A stretch of 37,045 bases of DNA from Bacteroidales bacterium (GCA_017962445.1 JAGCVI010000003.1:1-37045), one strand, 5' to 3'; numbered from the stretch's first letter, positions 25,877 through 33,703 are shown. Notes: generated by a model not told the origin, from the sequence alone. Numbers and translations: made by a program.

Positions 25877-26380
25877 TCAAATACTGTCAATTTCAATTGA
25901 TATAAAGTCATCTGGCTGAACGCAAACAACATCAATAAAACCATCGCTAATAGTATATTCTAGAAATAACAATGTGTCTTCGGGAGTGAACTTGAGACTG
26001 CTCAAATCAACATTTTTCAAAGAATCAGTATTGTAAAAACAGGTTCCGATGTTACTTTCATCAAAAACCAATAATTTATAATCGCCAATGGTTATGAGAC
26101 CCTTAAACCCATTCAATGGCATACTCTTATGCATCGGACCGAAAGCTATTCTGGTATGCTCCAACTCATTGCCCAGATACCCTTTTAAAAATTCTAATAC
26201 GTAACAGACAGAAGTGTCAGGATTTTTCTCATGCCCAATAAAATAGGCGAAAGCCTTCTCTATACATGGTGCCACCTTAGGTGTGGGGGTGCTTTTTGAG
26301 ACAAACTCTTCCGATGTGGTGCTATTATGGCAAGAAAACAGAATCAATGATATTAATGTAAAAGGAATTATCTTTTTCAT
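25877..26380 (-). CDS. Lipoprotein, probable immunity protein of cassette 1
   Basis: 167 residues with a lipoprotein signal: MKKIIPFTLISLILFSC, lipobox LFSC, Cys at 17. The remainder is acidic and unrecognised (LEFLKGYLGNELEHTRIAFG, LEYTISDGFIDVVCVQPDDF). It starts 3 bases after the stop of the JAB-like toxin candidate, so the two are surely cotranscribed. By analogy with polymorphic toxin loci it should neutralise that payload. The lipobox places it at the membrane or periplasm, which implies that the payload acts outside the cytoplasm. Confidence 0.65.
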   Translation of the reverse strand: MKKIIPFTLISLILFSCHNSTTSEEFVSKSTPTPKVAPCIEKAFAYFIGHEKNPDTSVCYVLEFLKGYLGNELEHTRIAFGPMHKSMPLNGFKGLITIGDYKLLVFDESNIGTCFYNTDSLKNVDLSSLKFTPEDTLLFLEYTISDGFIDVVCVQPDDFISIEIDSI

Positions 26381-26383
26381 AGC

Positions 26384-27274
26384 CTATTTTGAGTTGTATG
26401 TTCCAAAAAATAAATCTGAAAATATTCTAATTCTTCTAATATAAGCTGGCCTATGGAATCCGATACTCCATAATTGATTGGTATGAGGGAAGTAAGTATA
26501 ATAATTTGTATTTCGAAAAACTAATCTTTTATTACAAGCATCTCCTCTAAACTCACCTCTATTATACCAGTATCCCATACTCTCCATTTGACTATCATTT
26601 GATGTGGGATCAATAACTCCATTCATTGGATGAGAATGAATTAAAGTCACAACATCATTGTTATCATGATGACCTTTTGATAAATAATAAGTACTTGGCG
26701 TATGTTCCGTATCATGTTTTGTTCCAATTGAGTAAGTATTATCTGTGTATCGTTCAATACCCCACTCTACATTGGTATTATCGGCCATGAATTTAAAAAC
26801 TTTTGCATAGGCGGTTTGCATATTTTCGTCACCGTAGGAAGAGGAAACATTATTATTCGTTATTATACTTAGGTCAGATATGGTTTTATAATATTTATTG
26901 CCTCGAAATATTGCCACAGTGCCGTTGGAATATTTAACAGTTTGTTTCATCGTGCCCCCATCATTACTTGTTTTTTGAATTGTACCATCTTCTGAGACAG
27001 ACCACACATCTTGTCCATCCGGGTCAACCAGCTTGACTGGGTTCCAGCTGCAGTAGGCGTAAGGAGAAATGCTGGGGTATTTATCCGCCATCGGGTCGAC
27101 GGATAGCCAGGCAGTGGAGAGGGCATTGTCGAGGTAGCGGGCACCGAAGTATGAATACCCTGTTTCGAGGTCTAACTCCTTGCCGGTGGAGCCTGGGAGT
27201 CGAAAAACGCTGTTCCCAGCTGCTTTTCGGGGCTGTTTCACAGGCGTTTTTCGTATGTCGGTTTTTGATGTCAT
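26384..27274 (-). CDS. Cassette 1 toxin candidate: Rhs-core module plus JAB/JAMM-like peptidase
   Basis: 296 residues. Residues 1-87 are the shared module: leader, then TGKELDLETGYSYFGARYLDN, PMADKYPSISPYAYCSWNPVK and LVDPDG, the C-terminal end of an Rhs/YD-repeat core. The payload (88-296) carries LIHSHP (H213, H215), PTSND after it and GDACNK with D245, a layout like the JAB-like toxin families; E170 in NVEWGIE is a possible JAMM Glu. The region resembles the cassette 3 payload (DVWS...DGT, FADN/MADN, HxHP, GD). JAMM enzymes cut isopeptide or peptide bonds. No signal peptide. The Ser-x2-Asp part of the JAMM motif is not textbook, so activity needs proof. Confidence 0.75.
   Translation of the reverse strand: MTSKTDIRKTPVKQPRKAAGNSVFRLPGSTGKELDLETGYSYFGARYLDNALSTAWLSVDPMADKYPSISPYAYCSWNPVKLVDPDGQDVWSVSEDGTIQKTSNDGGTMKQTVKYSNGTVAIFRGNKYYKTISDLSIITNNNVSSSYGDENMQTAYAKVFKFMADNTNVEWGIERYTDNTYSIGTKHDTEHTPSTYYLSKGHHDNNDVVTLIHSHPMNGVIDPTSNDSQMESMGYWYNRGEFRGDACNKRLVFRNTNYYTYFPHTNQLWSIGFHRPAYIRRIRIFSDLFFGTYNSK
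27014..27274 (-). repeat. Shared 87-codon module, copy 1
   Basis: LDLETGY...LDNALSTAWLSVD subtype, shared with copy 2. The leader reads NSVFRLPGSTG and is closest to copy 3. Confidence 0.9.
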
Positions 27275-27388
27275 TTTTGAATAACGAGCAATTAATGATG
27301 ATTTTGTATGTCAATTAAGTCAGCAATGCTTAAGGCCATACCGTAAAACAATCAGATAAATCTACAGCAATGTGTTAGGTATTGTCTT

Positions 27389-27895
27389 TCATAAATTTTC
27401 TTTCTCCCATAAATACTCTCCGTTTATGTATTTCTTTAGTTTGTATATACGATCCTTTTTTTTGATAAATAAAAATTCAGAATCAGGACATCCTAAAAGA
27501 CTATAGTGAATCCGGATGTATTTCGTCGGATACGGCACAATTATATCTTGACAGAACGTCCTACTGCAATAAAGATATTCTGTATAGTGCCTAATGACAA
27601 TAGTTGTATCTCTGGGGTCCTTCGTTATTGTATGACAAAAGGATGGCAATAACTTTATGTTTACGGTGTCGCCACTAATCCACATTGTGTCAACCATCAG
27701 AGAAACATCGTATATGTAATTTGGTATATCCCAATAAGCTTTTTCCTTACATGGAAAAGGTAATGGAATATCCCTTTTCTTGACGTGATACTGCAAAGTA
27801 ACAAGACTTTGCGCTGATAGATTCATGCCAATGAACAGTGCAATAAAAAAAATAATAATTGATTTAATAGTAATGTTCTTTTCCATTTCTTTCAT
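27389..27895 (-). CDS. Exported probable immunity protein of cassette 2
   Basis: 168 residues with a signal peptide (hydrophobic IIIFFIALFIGMNL, cleavage near LSAQ-S). The mature part is basic and rich in Tyr, Ile and Cys (four Cys, perhaps two disulfides), with no recognised domain. Its start overlaps the end of the cassette 2 toxin gene by 32 bases (ATG at 27895, or 23 bases if it starts at 27886). Such overlap couples the amounts of toxin and immunity. Confidence 0.65.
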   Translation of the reverse strand: MKEMEKNITIKSIIIFFIALFIGMNLSAQSLVTLQYHVKKRDIPLPFPCKEKAYWDIPNYIYDVSLMVDTMWISGDTVNIKLLPSFCHTITKDPRDTTIVIRHYTEYLYCSRTFCQDIIVPYPTKYIRIHYSLLGCPDSEFLFIKKKDRIYKLKKYINGEYLWEKENL

Positions 27896-28793
27896 ATCTT
27901 CCTAGAATTCTGAGTGCTGCATTCTGATAATCTACCTTTTCTTTACCCGAACTACTTTCAGTGACACTATGTCTGATGTTTCTGTTTAAAAACTCGTCGA
28001 GTATTTCATGAATAAAAACAGAACTCGCGGTTGTTGTTGTATAAATCGGGAACAATATATCAGACTCACCACCACCAAGTGTGTATAGGTCAGTCGACAG
28101 AAGATTCTGTTGATCTGTTCCCTTGTCATTAATCAATACAGGATAAACGACACCGATAGTTCCATCCATTGGGGAGGTAGCTGTATATCCAGAGCCTCCA
28201 TCTGAATATATACAACTATTAGTTTCTTTATATTTAGGATTTTCATTATCATCCAGACCCTCGAATTCTTTCATAGTGAATTCTACATCTCCACTATAAT
28301 TTTCAGTTACTCTTAGCAATGCAATCTCCTTTGCTTCAATAGCACATCTAATACCATCTAACAATTTTCTCTGATCTGGCGACGCATTCTTGTAGTATCT
28401 CTTATATCTTCTATTGTTTATTTGAAGATAATTATTGTTTGTAAAAGAAAACATATTACTTTTACCAAATAACTCATTTAGATATTTTTTTACATATTTA
28501 TGTGTTGTTCTATCGTGAAGCTTTATTCTTTTTCCATCTGGGTCCACCAGCTTGACGGGATTCCAGCTGCAGTATGCGTAAGGAGAAATGCTGGGGTACT
28601 TGTCCGACATCGGGTCGACGGATAGCCAGGCGGTGGAGAGGGCGTTGTCGAGGTACCTTGCACCGAAGTAAGAATACCCTGTTTCAAGGTCTAACTCCTT
28701 GCCGGTGAAGGCTGAATGACAAAAAACACTATTTCCAGCCACGTTTTGAGGCTGTTTTGAAGTTGCTTTTTGTATGTCGTTTTTTGTCGTCAT
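27864..28793 (-). CDS. Cassette 2 toxin candidate: Rhs-core module plus HExxD metallopeptidase-like payload
   Basis: 309 residues; 1-87 are the shared module ending KLVDPDG. The payload (88-309) begins with a basic segment (TTHKYVKKYLNELFG, NNRRYKRYYKN). Near the end is FIHEILDEFLN: H262, E263 and D266 form an HExxD motif in place of HExxH, followed by YQNAALRILG and a terminal His (H307 in KEHYY). I read it as a degenerate or variant zincin site and do not recognise the exact family. Variant HExxD/HExxE sites are known in peptidases, but a non-enzymatic payload cannot be excluded. No signal peptide. A 149-base gap separates it from the cassette 3 immunity gene, so it may have its own promoter. 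Confidence 0.65.
   Translation of the reverse strand: MTTKNDIQKATSKQPQNVAGNSVFCHSAFTGKELDLETGYSYFGARYLDNALSTAWLSVDPMSDKYPSISPYAYCSWNPVKLVDPDGKRIKLHDRTTHKYVKKYLNELFGKSNMFSFTNNNYLQINNRRYKRYYKNASPDQRKLLDGIRCAIEAKEIALLRVTENYSGDVEFTMKEFEGLDDNENPKYKETNSCIYSDGGSGYTATSPMDGTIGVVYPVLINDKGTDQQNLLSTDLYTLGGGESDILFPIYTTTTASSVFIHEILDEFLNRNIRHSVTESSSGKEKVDYQNAALRILGRYERNGKEHYY
28533..28793 (-). repeat. Shared 87-codon module, copy 2
   Basis: Core of the copy 1 subtype, leader (NVAGNSVFCHS) nearly identical to that of copy 4. The 20 or so bases before the ATG (CATATAGGAC type) recur before copy 5 and, less exactly, copy 4. Confidence 0.9.
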
Positions 28794-28942
28794 GTCCTAT
28801 ATGTAACATTTTTTTACAAATATTTACACATGGGTGTAATTATTTTTAGTGGTCTCGTTTGCATTCTAACATTGTATTGTCTCCTTTAGTTATCATCCTC
28901 AACGATAAATTATAAATCCGACACAAATGGGAGACATTAGTC

Positions 28943-29593
28943 TTACTGTTGTTCCACTGATAACAGCCTGAGAGTTGCATCGTCTTGAATTTTATATTTA
29001 TATGTGCTTTGAGAATGAGTTGTTAAATCTCTATTGACAAACCCACGCTGATCATAACCATAATGAATCTCGCCATTCATAATATCGGCTCCACCTATTA
29101 TTTGATACAAATACCTTGTCTCGGAATCATCCATTTTATAGTCATTTATATAACCCAAAGCTAAAGATAATCTTGAAATGAATCCACCTTGGAGTGTATA
29201 TGACAATATGTCTAAATATGAAGCATATGATTTTGTTTTCGTTTGGTGATTATATATTTCCAAAATACTATATATACCCAAAACATAACCATTGGGGCAA
29301 TCTATTCTAAATGCTGGATAGATTTCAAAGAGAGGCGTTGTCACCATTATTTTTTCATATTTAATGTTTAGTGGGACTTTATCTGGGTTATTAAACCATA
29401 CGGCTTGAAACAATGTATCATATTGCTGACGCTGCACAGAGAACTCGGAAAGGAGCTCTGAAAACAATACTTTGTCTTGAGTAAATGTCGTTTCATTGGG
29501 TTCAGTTCTTTTGGGAACGTCGTACTTTTGAGCCGATGCTGTTGTTGCATATACACTCAAAAAAAATAGAATTGTTATTACCTTTATCGTCAT
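28943..29593 (-). CDS. Exported probable immunity protein of cassette 3
   Basis: 216 residues with a clear signal peptide (MTIKVITILFFLSVYATTASA-Q). The mature part has an Asn/Gln/Tyr-rich middle (FEIYPAFRIDCPNGYVLGIYSILEIYN) and a C-terminal GYDQRGFVNRDL stretch; no family recognised. It begins 34 bases after the stop of the cassette 3 toxin candidate and is followed by a 149-base gap, so it closes a transcription unit or sub-unit. Confidence 0.62.
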   Translation of the reverse strand: MTIKVITILFFLSVYATTASAQKYDVPKRTEPNETTFTQDKVLFSELLSEFSVQRQQYDTLFQAVWFNNPDKVPLNIKYEKIMVTTPLFEIYPAFRIDCPNGYVLGIYSILEIYNHQTKTKSYASYLDILSYTLQGGFISRLSLALGYINDYKMDDSETRYLYQIIGGADIMNGEIHYGYDQRGFVNRDLTTHSQSTYKYKIQDDATLRLLSVEQQ

Positions 29594-29627
29594 AATTCAT
29601 TGGCGTTTTAATATGTTTATATCAAGG

Positions 29628-30521
29628 TTATAAACTAAATGCGTTCCATATAGCATCTTGTTTCCTAGTATAACCTTTAGAACTCTTAATAAAACTAGAC
29701 TGCCTTTCTTCTGATACTTTCTTTTCACCACCTTCAAAGGAGTAATTGTAATAACCACCTTCCCCAACCTTTGTATAAAGATAAAAATCACATGATTTTG
29801 CTTTTTCTCTAATATGACCATAAAATGTTTTATCATCTCCATTACCTTTACGATTTGTTGGATCTGAAGGTGTGGCATTACCATCAGGATGATTGTGAAA
29901 ATGTTTAAGAAGTTTGTCACCGAGTTCACACGCTCGCGCAGATCCATTTGCATCCCCTAAGTCCGACAATGAAGTGGACAGATCATACCTATCCTTACCT
30001 TTTTCCTTATAACCAAGTGCAGAAAACTCAAAATTTAGATTATCAGCAAAAAGCTCAAAAGCTTTTTGAGCATCCATCACGTCTGTAAATGTATAGTACT
30101 GGTTATCTTTTAATGAAAAAGAATATCCTTCATACCCTGTTCCAAAGACGTTATTTGAATTAGAAAAAAGGATTTCCTTTCCATTATATAAAATCTTATC
30201 ATGTAATGATTTATTCTTCCAGGTCATTGTACCATCATCAGAAAGTGTCCACACATCTCTTCCATCTGGATCCACCAGCTTAACTGGGTTCCAAGCGCAG
30301 TAGGCATACGGTGAAATTGACGGGTACTTGTCACTCATCGGGTCGACGGTGAACCACGAGATCAGAAGGGTGTGGTCGAGGTACCTCGCGCCGAAGTATG
30401 AGAAGCCTGTTTCGGAGTCTAACTCCTTGCCGGTGAAGCCTGGGTGTCGAAAAACGCTGTTTCCAGCTGCTTTTTGAGGCTGTTTCGAAGTTGCTTTTTG
30501 TTTGTCGGTCTTAGTCAACAT
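29628..30521 (-). CDS. Cassette 3 toxin candidate: Rhs-core module plus JAB-like peptidase
   Basis: 297 residues; 1-87 are the shared module. The payload contains HFHNHPDG (H209, H211), then PSDP, then GNGDDKTFYG and CDFYLYTKVGEGGYYNYSF. This order, HxHPxG followed by a GD and a strand of the FYxYxx...YYxYSF kind, is the pattern I associate with JAB-like Rhs toxins. E165 in NFEFSALG is a candidate JAMM glutamate. Homologous to the cassette 1 payload but clearly diverged. The gene starts 24 bases after the cassette 4 immunity stop, so cassettes 4 and 3 are likely one transcript. No signal peptide. Confidence 0.78.
   Translation of the reverse strand: MLTKTDKQKATSKQPQKAAGNSVFRHPGFTGKELDSETGFSYFGARYLDHTLLISWFTVDPMSDKYPSISPYAYCAWNPVKLVDPDGRDVWTLSDDGTMTWKNKSLHDKILYNGKEILFSNSNNVFGTGYEGYSFSLKDNQYYTFTDVMDAQKAFELFADNLNFEFSALGYKEKGKDRYDLSTSLSDLGDANGSARACELGDKLLKHFHNHPDGNATPSDPTNRKGNGDDKTFYGHIREKAKSCDFYLYTKVGEGGYYNYSFEGGEKKVSEERQSSFIKSSKGYTRKQDAIWNAFSL
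30261..30521 (-). repeat. Shared 87-codon module, copy 3
   Basis: Leader like copy 1 (KAAGNSVFRHPGFTG) but core like copy 5: bases 30289-30437 match 33356-33504 with a single mismatch that I can find (30361). A recombinant of two subtypes. Confidence 0.92.
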
Positions 30522-30545
30522 CTTCTTTGTATAATAGATTGAAGA

Positions 30546-31262
30546 TCAATATAGCCTTTCAAGATATTTATATTCGTCACCAATCTCAATTCCGAGTCTA
30601 TTTGTACTTTTTATCAAGACACGGAAGAAATCATTGTAATTGGGCAATAGTACAAATACCACATCGCCACTGTCTTTGCAATAGTTCTTACAAATGCCGT
30701 TGCTGCTATTAGGATTTATACCATATATATTGAATTGGTAGGTATTGTTCGGAATCTCAACACTTTCATATTCTTTGTCTGACCTATGGTACTCCTGTAT
30801 TATTCCCCCAGAAGAATCGTAAAAATAGGCATCATAAATAGGCATGAGATGTCCGCCTCTATCTTTTAAGGAAACGGTATTCCCTTTCCCATGCGTATTC
30901 TTGTTGTAAAAATACATGGTGGATTCAAGGGATTCACCATCGTCATTATGAAAACAGATACTTGATTTTACTGAATCAGTCCTCATCCTCAGCATATCCA
31001 TCTTGCGCCATTTATTAGCTCTTGACAATGTCCAATACCCATACATCTCTCCCCAGTAGTTGTGCTCTACAAAACGGCCGTCATCTCGCAAACTGATTGA
31101 AAAAGGTCTGCTATCGGGAAATATTTTGTTGGACACATATTCCCCTTCATATTTTTCCCTCCAATACTTGTAATCTCTACCCAATAACTTATCCATGACA
31201 GTGCATGATTGAAACACGGCCAAAAGGAAAATCAGTGTCAACGCTATTTTAGTTTGTTTCAT
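30546..31262 (-). CDS. Lipoprotein, probable immunity protein of cassette 4
   Basis: 238 residues. The signal ends in a lipobox FQSC (MKQTKIALTLIFLLAVFQSC), so the mature protein is lipidated at Cys20. The body alternates charged and aromatic residues (KYWREKYEGEYVSNKIFPDSRPFSISLRDDGRF, GYWTLSRANKWRKMDML), suggesting a small beta-barrel or lipocalin-like fold; this is a guess from the pattern. It overlaps the stop of the zincin candidate by ATGA, the tightest coupling in the array. Confidence 0.68.
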   Translation of the reverse strand: MKQTKIALTLIFLLAVFQSCTVMDKLLGRDYKYWREKYEGEYVSNKIFPDSRPFSISLRDDGRFVEHNYWGEMYGYWTLSRANKWRKMDMLRMRTDSVKSSICFHNDDGESLESTMYFYNKNTHGKGNTVSLKDRGGHLMPIYDAYFYDSSGGIIQEYHRSDKEYESVEIPNNTYQFNIYGINPNSSNGICKNYCKDSGDVVFVLLPNYNDFFRVLIKSTNRLGIEIGDEYKYLERLY

Positions 31263-32170
31263 TTTAACGGAAGATAAACAGTTCCTTTGTATTTATGAGT
31301 TTTCCCTTTTTCATCAGTCCACCGATGTGTGCCTTCAAATGGTATTTTCCCTTCTTCGGAGCTATATGTTCCTTCCAAATGATAACATGCTTCATACGTT
31401 TTCCTTAAAGGCATTCCCATTTCTTTCCTATACTTATTGACTCTTGCAACGGCCTCTCCTACACCATGCGGTCCGGTTTTATATGCAGGATATTCTTTAT
31501 CTGGGTCATTCCAAAAAAAAGTTGCCTCATTATTAGGTGGATCATCGTCTCCAAAATAGGCATGTCCTAATTCGTGAAAAAACAACATTCCGAGTCCGTT
31601 TGTCTTATTATCACATTCTTTTTGGTGGAAAGAGCCCAGAAGAATCCAATCATTTCCTTGTTTGTCAACCGCATATTCATCTTGATTGACATTACTATTT
31701 TCCCCGACAAAAATGACTTTTTCGTGATTATCCATAACTTTCTGCAAATCCTCACGTGCAGATTTAGAAAACCTGTACTTTCCATTTCTCACACCTTTGG
31801 AAACAAGCAATCCATTCTCAACAGCAAGATTCAAGCCTGTTATGTATCCTATACAATCCACAAGTCTTTTTTGTAATTCTTCTGACAATGCAGAGACATC
31901 AATGTCCATACCTTCCGGGTCAACCAACTTCACTGGATTCCAAGCACAATAGTTATAGGGGCTTAGCGACGGATACTTGTCGCTCATTGGGTCGACGGTG
32001 AACCACGAGGTCAGGAGGGTGTGGTCGAGGTACCTCGCGCCGAAGTAGTAGAAGTCCGTTTCGGAGTCTAACTCCTTGCCGGTGAAGTCTGAATGACAAA
32101 AAACACTATTCCCAGCCACGTTTTGAGGCTGTTTTGAAGTTGCTTTTTTTATGTCGGTTTTCGTCTTCAT
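31259..32170 (-). CDS. Cassette 4 toxin candidate: Rhs-core module plus HExxH zincin
   Basis: 303 residues; 1-87 are the shared module, here with DPEG in place of DPDG and the changes ETDFYYFGA. The payload shows MLFFHELGHAYFGDD: H199, E200 and H203 are a standard HExxH zinc site. About 35 residues later GEAVARVNKYRKEMGMPLRKTY provides the third ligand (E239) and the EN..R...G...R..Y tail seen in metallopeptidase toxins of Bacteroidales. This is the clearest enzyme of the array: a secreted-type metallopeptidase effector. The end (YKGTVYLPLK) is beta-like. No signal peptide. Confidence 0.83.
   Translation of the reverse strand: MKTKTDIKKATSKQPQNVAGNSVFCHSDFTGKELDSETDFYYFGARYLDHTLLTSWFTVDPMSDKYPSLSPYNYCAWNPVKLVDPEGMDIDVSALSEELQKRLVDCIGYITGLNLAVENGLLVSKGVRNGKYRFSKSAREDLQKVMDNHEKVIFVGENSNVNQDEYAVDKQGNDWILLGSFHQKECDNKTNGLGMLFFHELGHAYFGDDDPPNNEATFFWNDPDKEYPAYKTGPHGVGEAVARVNKYRKEMGMPLRKTYEACYHLEGTYSSEEGKIPFEGTHRWTDEKGKTHKYKGTVYLPLK
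31910..32170 (-). repeat. Shared 87-codon module, copy 4
   Basis: The most diverged core (YYFGA, SLSPYNY, DPEG) but with the LDHTLLTSWFTVD subtype of copies 3 and 5; its leader matches copy 2 almost base for base. A mosaic. Confidence 0.9.
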
Positions 32171-32255
32171 GCCCTATTTGTAGCATTTCTGATAAAAATC
32201 ATTTGACTGTTACCACATTCATATTACGGCTGATGATTAATAATTTTTATTCAGA

Positions 32256-32771
32256 TCATTCACTTACATCTTTGTCCTCACCTTTTTTTTCCATTTCCAA
32301 GAGTCTTATACATTCTTCATAGCCTAACTGAGCGCCTTTGACTAAGTAATGCATTATAAAATCATGGGTCTCTTTATCCATTTCCATATTATAATATTCA
32401 TAAAGCTCCTTTGTTCTAAGATATATTTGAAAACACGCAGGTGCGTAATTGTATCTATTTGCCATTATTAGAGCATACGGTAATATATGTTCGTAATCAT
32501 TATATGATCCATTGCTGTGTTTTGGGTAATCCGCACCCCTTAAAAAATGATATTGTGCATATGACAATACATCTCCTTTTAAAACTATACTGTCAATAAA
32601 TACGCGACACTCTTTGATAGAATATCTTGGTGAAACATTTTCTACTATTACCTTAGGGTTCTGACAATATGAATTGTTTATTGAAGTTGTCACAAGACCG
32701 AATAATGCAACTCCATATAACCATGTTCTATATTTCTTGTTTTTCCACATATTCTCTATATTTTTTTTCAT
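32256..32771 (-). CDS. Exported or membrane-anchored probable immunity protein of cassette 5
   Basis: 171 residues. A basic start and a hydrophobic segment (WLYGVALFGLVTTSI) ending near NNSYCQ look like a signal peptide or anchor. The mature part is helical, with ILPYALIMANRYNYAPACFQIYL and LVKGAQLGYEECIRLLE, faintly like Sel1/TPR helices. It overlaps the end of the caspase-like gene by 44 bases (or 23 if started at the Met at 32750). It precedes cassette 4 by 85 bases. Confidence 0.62.
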   Translation of the reverse strand: MKKNIENMWKNKKYRTWLYGVALFGLVTTSINNSYCQNPKVIVENVSPRYSIKECRVFIDSIVLKGDVLSYAQYHFLRGADYPKHSNGSYNDYEHILPYALIMANRYNYAPACFQIYLRTKELYEYYNMEMDKETHDFIMHYLVKGAQLGYEECIRLLEMEKKGEDKDVSE

Positions 32772-33588
32772 ATTTTGCTATTACTTCATCGGGATTCCTA
32801 AACACAGGCTTTTTTGTACCACTGAAACTATCAACCAATACACCTTTATAATAAATCTTCCAATATCCCTTTTTTTCAATATTCCTTTCGATTTTATTGT
32901 CTACAAACTTAACAGTACCAACATATGTACCATCATCGTAAGATTGTTCATATGGCAATCCGGGATTCGTTGTTTGTATTTTTAAAAGCTCTGATGGAGC
33001 CACGACCAGAAGATTTGCTTCTGCAGAAATCTTTTTTGCTATATTATCCTCACCTTCTCCTGTGTTGCATGAATGTAATACGAGTATTGATGTTTTGCCT
33101 TCCCTTTCATTTTGATTAAAGACAGTGCTGTGTTCTCTTAAAAAAGATTCCATTTGAGATGCAGATGAAATGTAATCTAATTTTCCATTGTTATCATATT
33201 CGATACTTGACTTGTTTCCATGAGCCCATAAATGAATTACTGGATCATTTCTATAATATCTTTCTGCTGCATTTTTTATTCGTGTATTGCGAATGCAGTC
33301 TAAAAACAGAGAAATAATTTTTTCTTTCCCATCCGGATCCACCAACTTCACAGGATTCCAAGCGCAGTAGGCATACGGTGAAATTGACGGGTACTTGTCA
33401 CTCATCGGGTCGACGGTGAACCACGAGGTCAGAAGGGTGTGGTCGAGGTACCTCGCGCCGAAGTATGAGAAGCCTGTTTCGGAGTCTAACTCCTTGCCGG
33501 TGAAAGTTGAATGACAAAAAACACTGCTTCCTGCCACGTTTTGAGGCTGTTTCAGAGGTGTTTTATATAAGTCGCTTTTCGTCGTCAT
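32728..33588 (-). CDS. Cassette 5 toxin candidate: Rhs-core module plus caspase-like (clan CD) cysteine peptidase
   Basis: 286 residues; 1-87 are the shared module. The payload has the clan CD layout: a strand ending in catalytic His (VIHLWAHGNKSS, H123), then about 45 residues, then a strand ending in Cys (SILVLHSCNTGEGEDN, C174). The spacing and the HG and SCNTG motifs agree with the caspase/C80/CHAT group. After it comes IAKKISAEANLLVVAPSEL, the next strand of the fold. The target would be a protein. MARTX-type C80 domains are auto-processing, so self-cleavage of a larger Rhs protein is a second option. No signal peptide. Confidence 0.78.
   Translation of the reverse strand: MTTKSDLYKTPLKQPQNVAGSSVFCHSTFTGKELDSETGFSYFGARYLDHTLLTSWFTVDPMSDKYPSISPYAYCAWNPVKLVDPDGKEKIISLFLDCIRNTRIKNAAERYYRNDPVIHLWAHGNKSSIEYDNNGKLDYISSASQMESFLREHSTVFNQNEREGKTSILVLHSCNTGEGEDNIAKKISAEANLLVVAPSELLKIQTTNPGLPYEQSYDDGTYVGTVKFVDNKIERNIEKKGYWKIYYKGVLVDSFSGTKKPVFRNPDEVIAKYEKKYREYVEKQEI
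33328..33588 (-). repeat. Shared 87-codon module, copy 5
   Basis: Core nearly identical to copy 3; leader (QNVAGSSVFCHS) close to copies 2 and 4. First toxin module of the array in transcription order. Confidence 0.92.
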
Positions 33589-33703
33589 GTCCTATATGAA
33601 ACATTTCTTTAAGAAAATTTACACATGTGTGTATTTTTTTTAATTGTAACGGCTTTGCACACTGAATGGTTCCACATGTTGTACCTGGTTGATGTGATAT
33701 TTC
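33589..33703 (-). promoter_or_regulatory. Gap before cassette 5 with palindrome ACACATGTGT
   Basis: The 20 or so bases next to the ATG and an ACACATGTGT palindrome (33621-33630) are repeated before cassette 2, there as ACACATGGGTGT (28826-28837). The palindrome could be an operator or part of the recombined segment. No TAnnTTTG box is evident. Confidence 0.4.

Noticed and set aside
29597-29953. 118-residue minus-strand frame between cassette 3 toxin and immunity
   Set aside because: It overlaps the toxin gene in another frame, has poor composition and no signal or motif; the toxin frame continues the shared module.
26384-33588. Five pseudogene fragments of one large rhs gene
   Set aside because: Each has its own start, an intact frame, a distinct payload with catalytic motifs and a coupled downstream gene, so decay alone does not explain them. 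It remains possible that single cassettes are silent.
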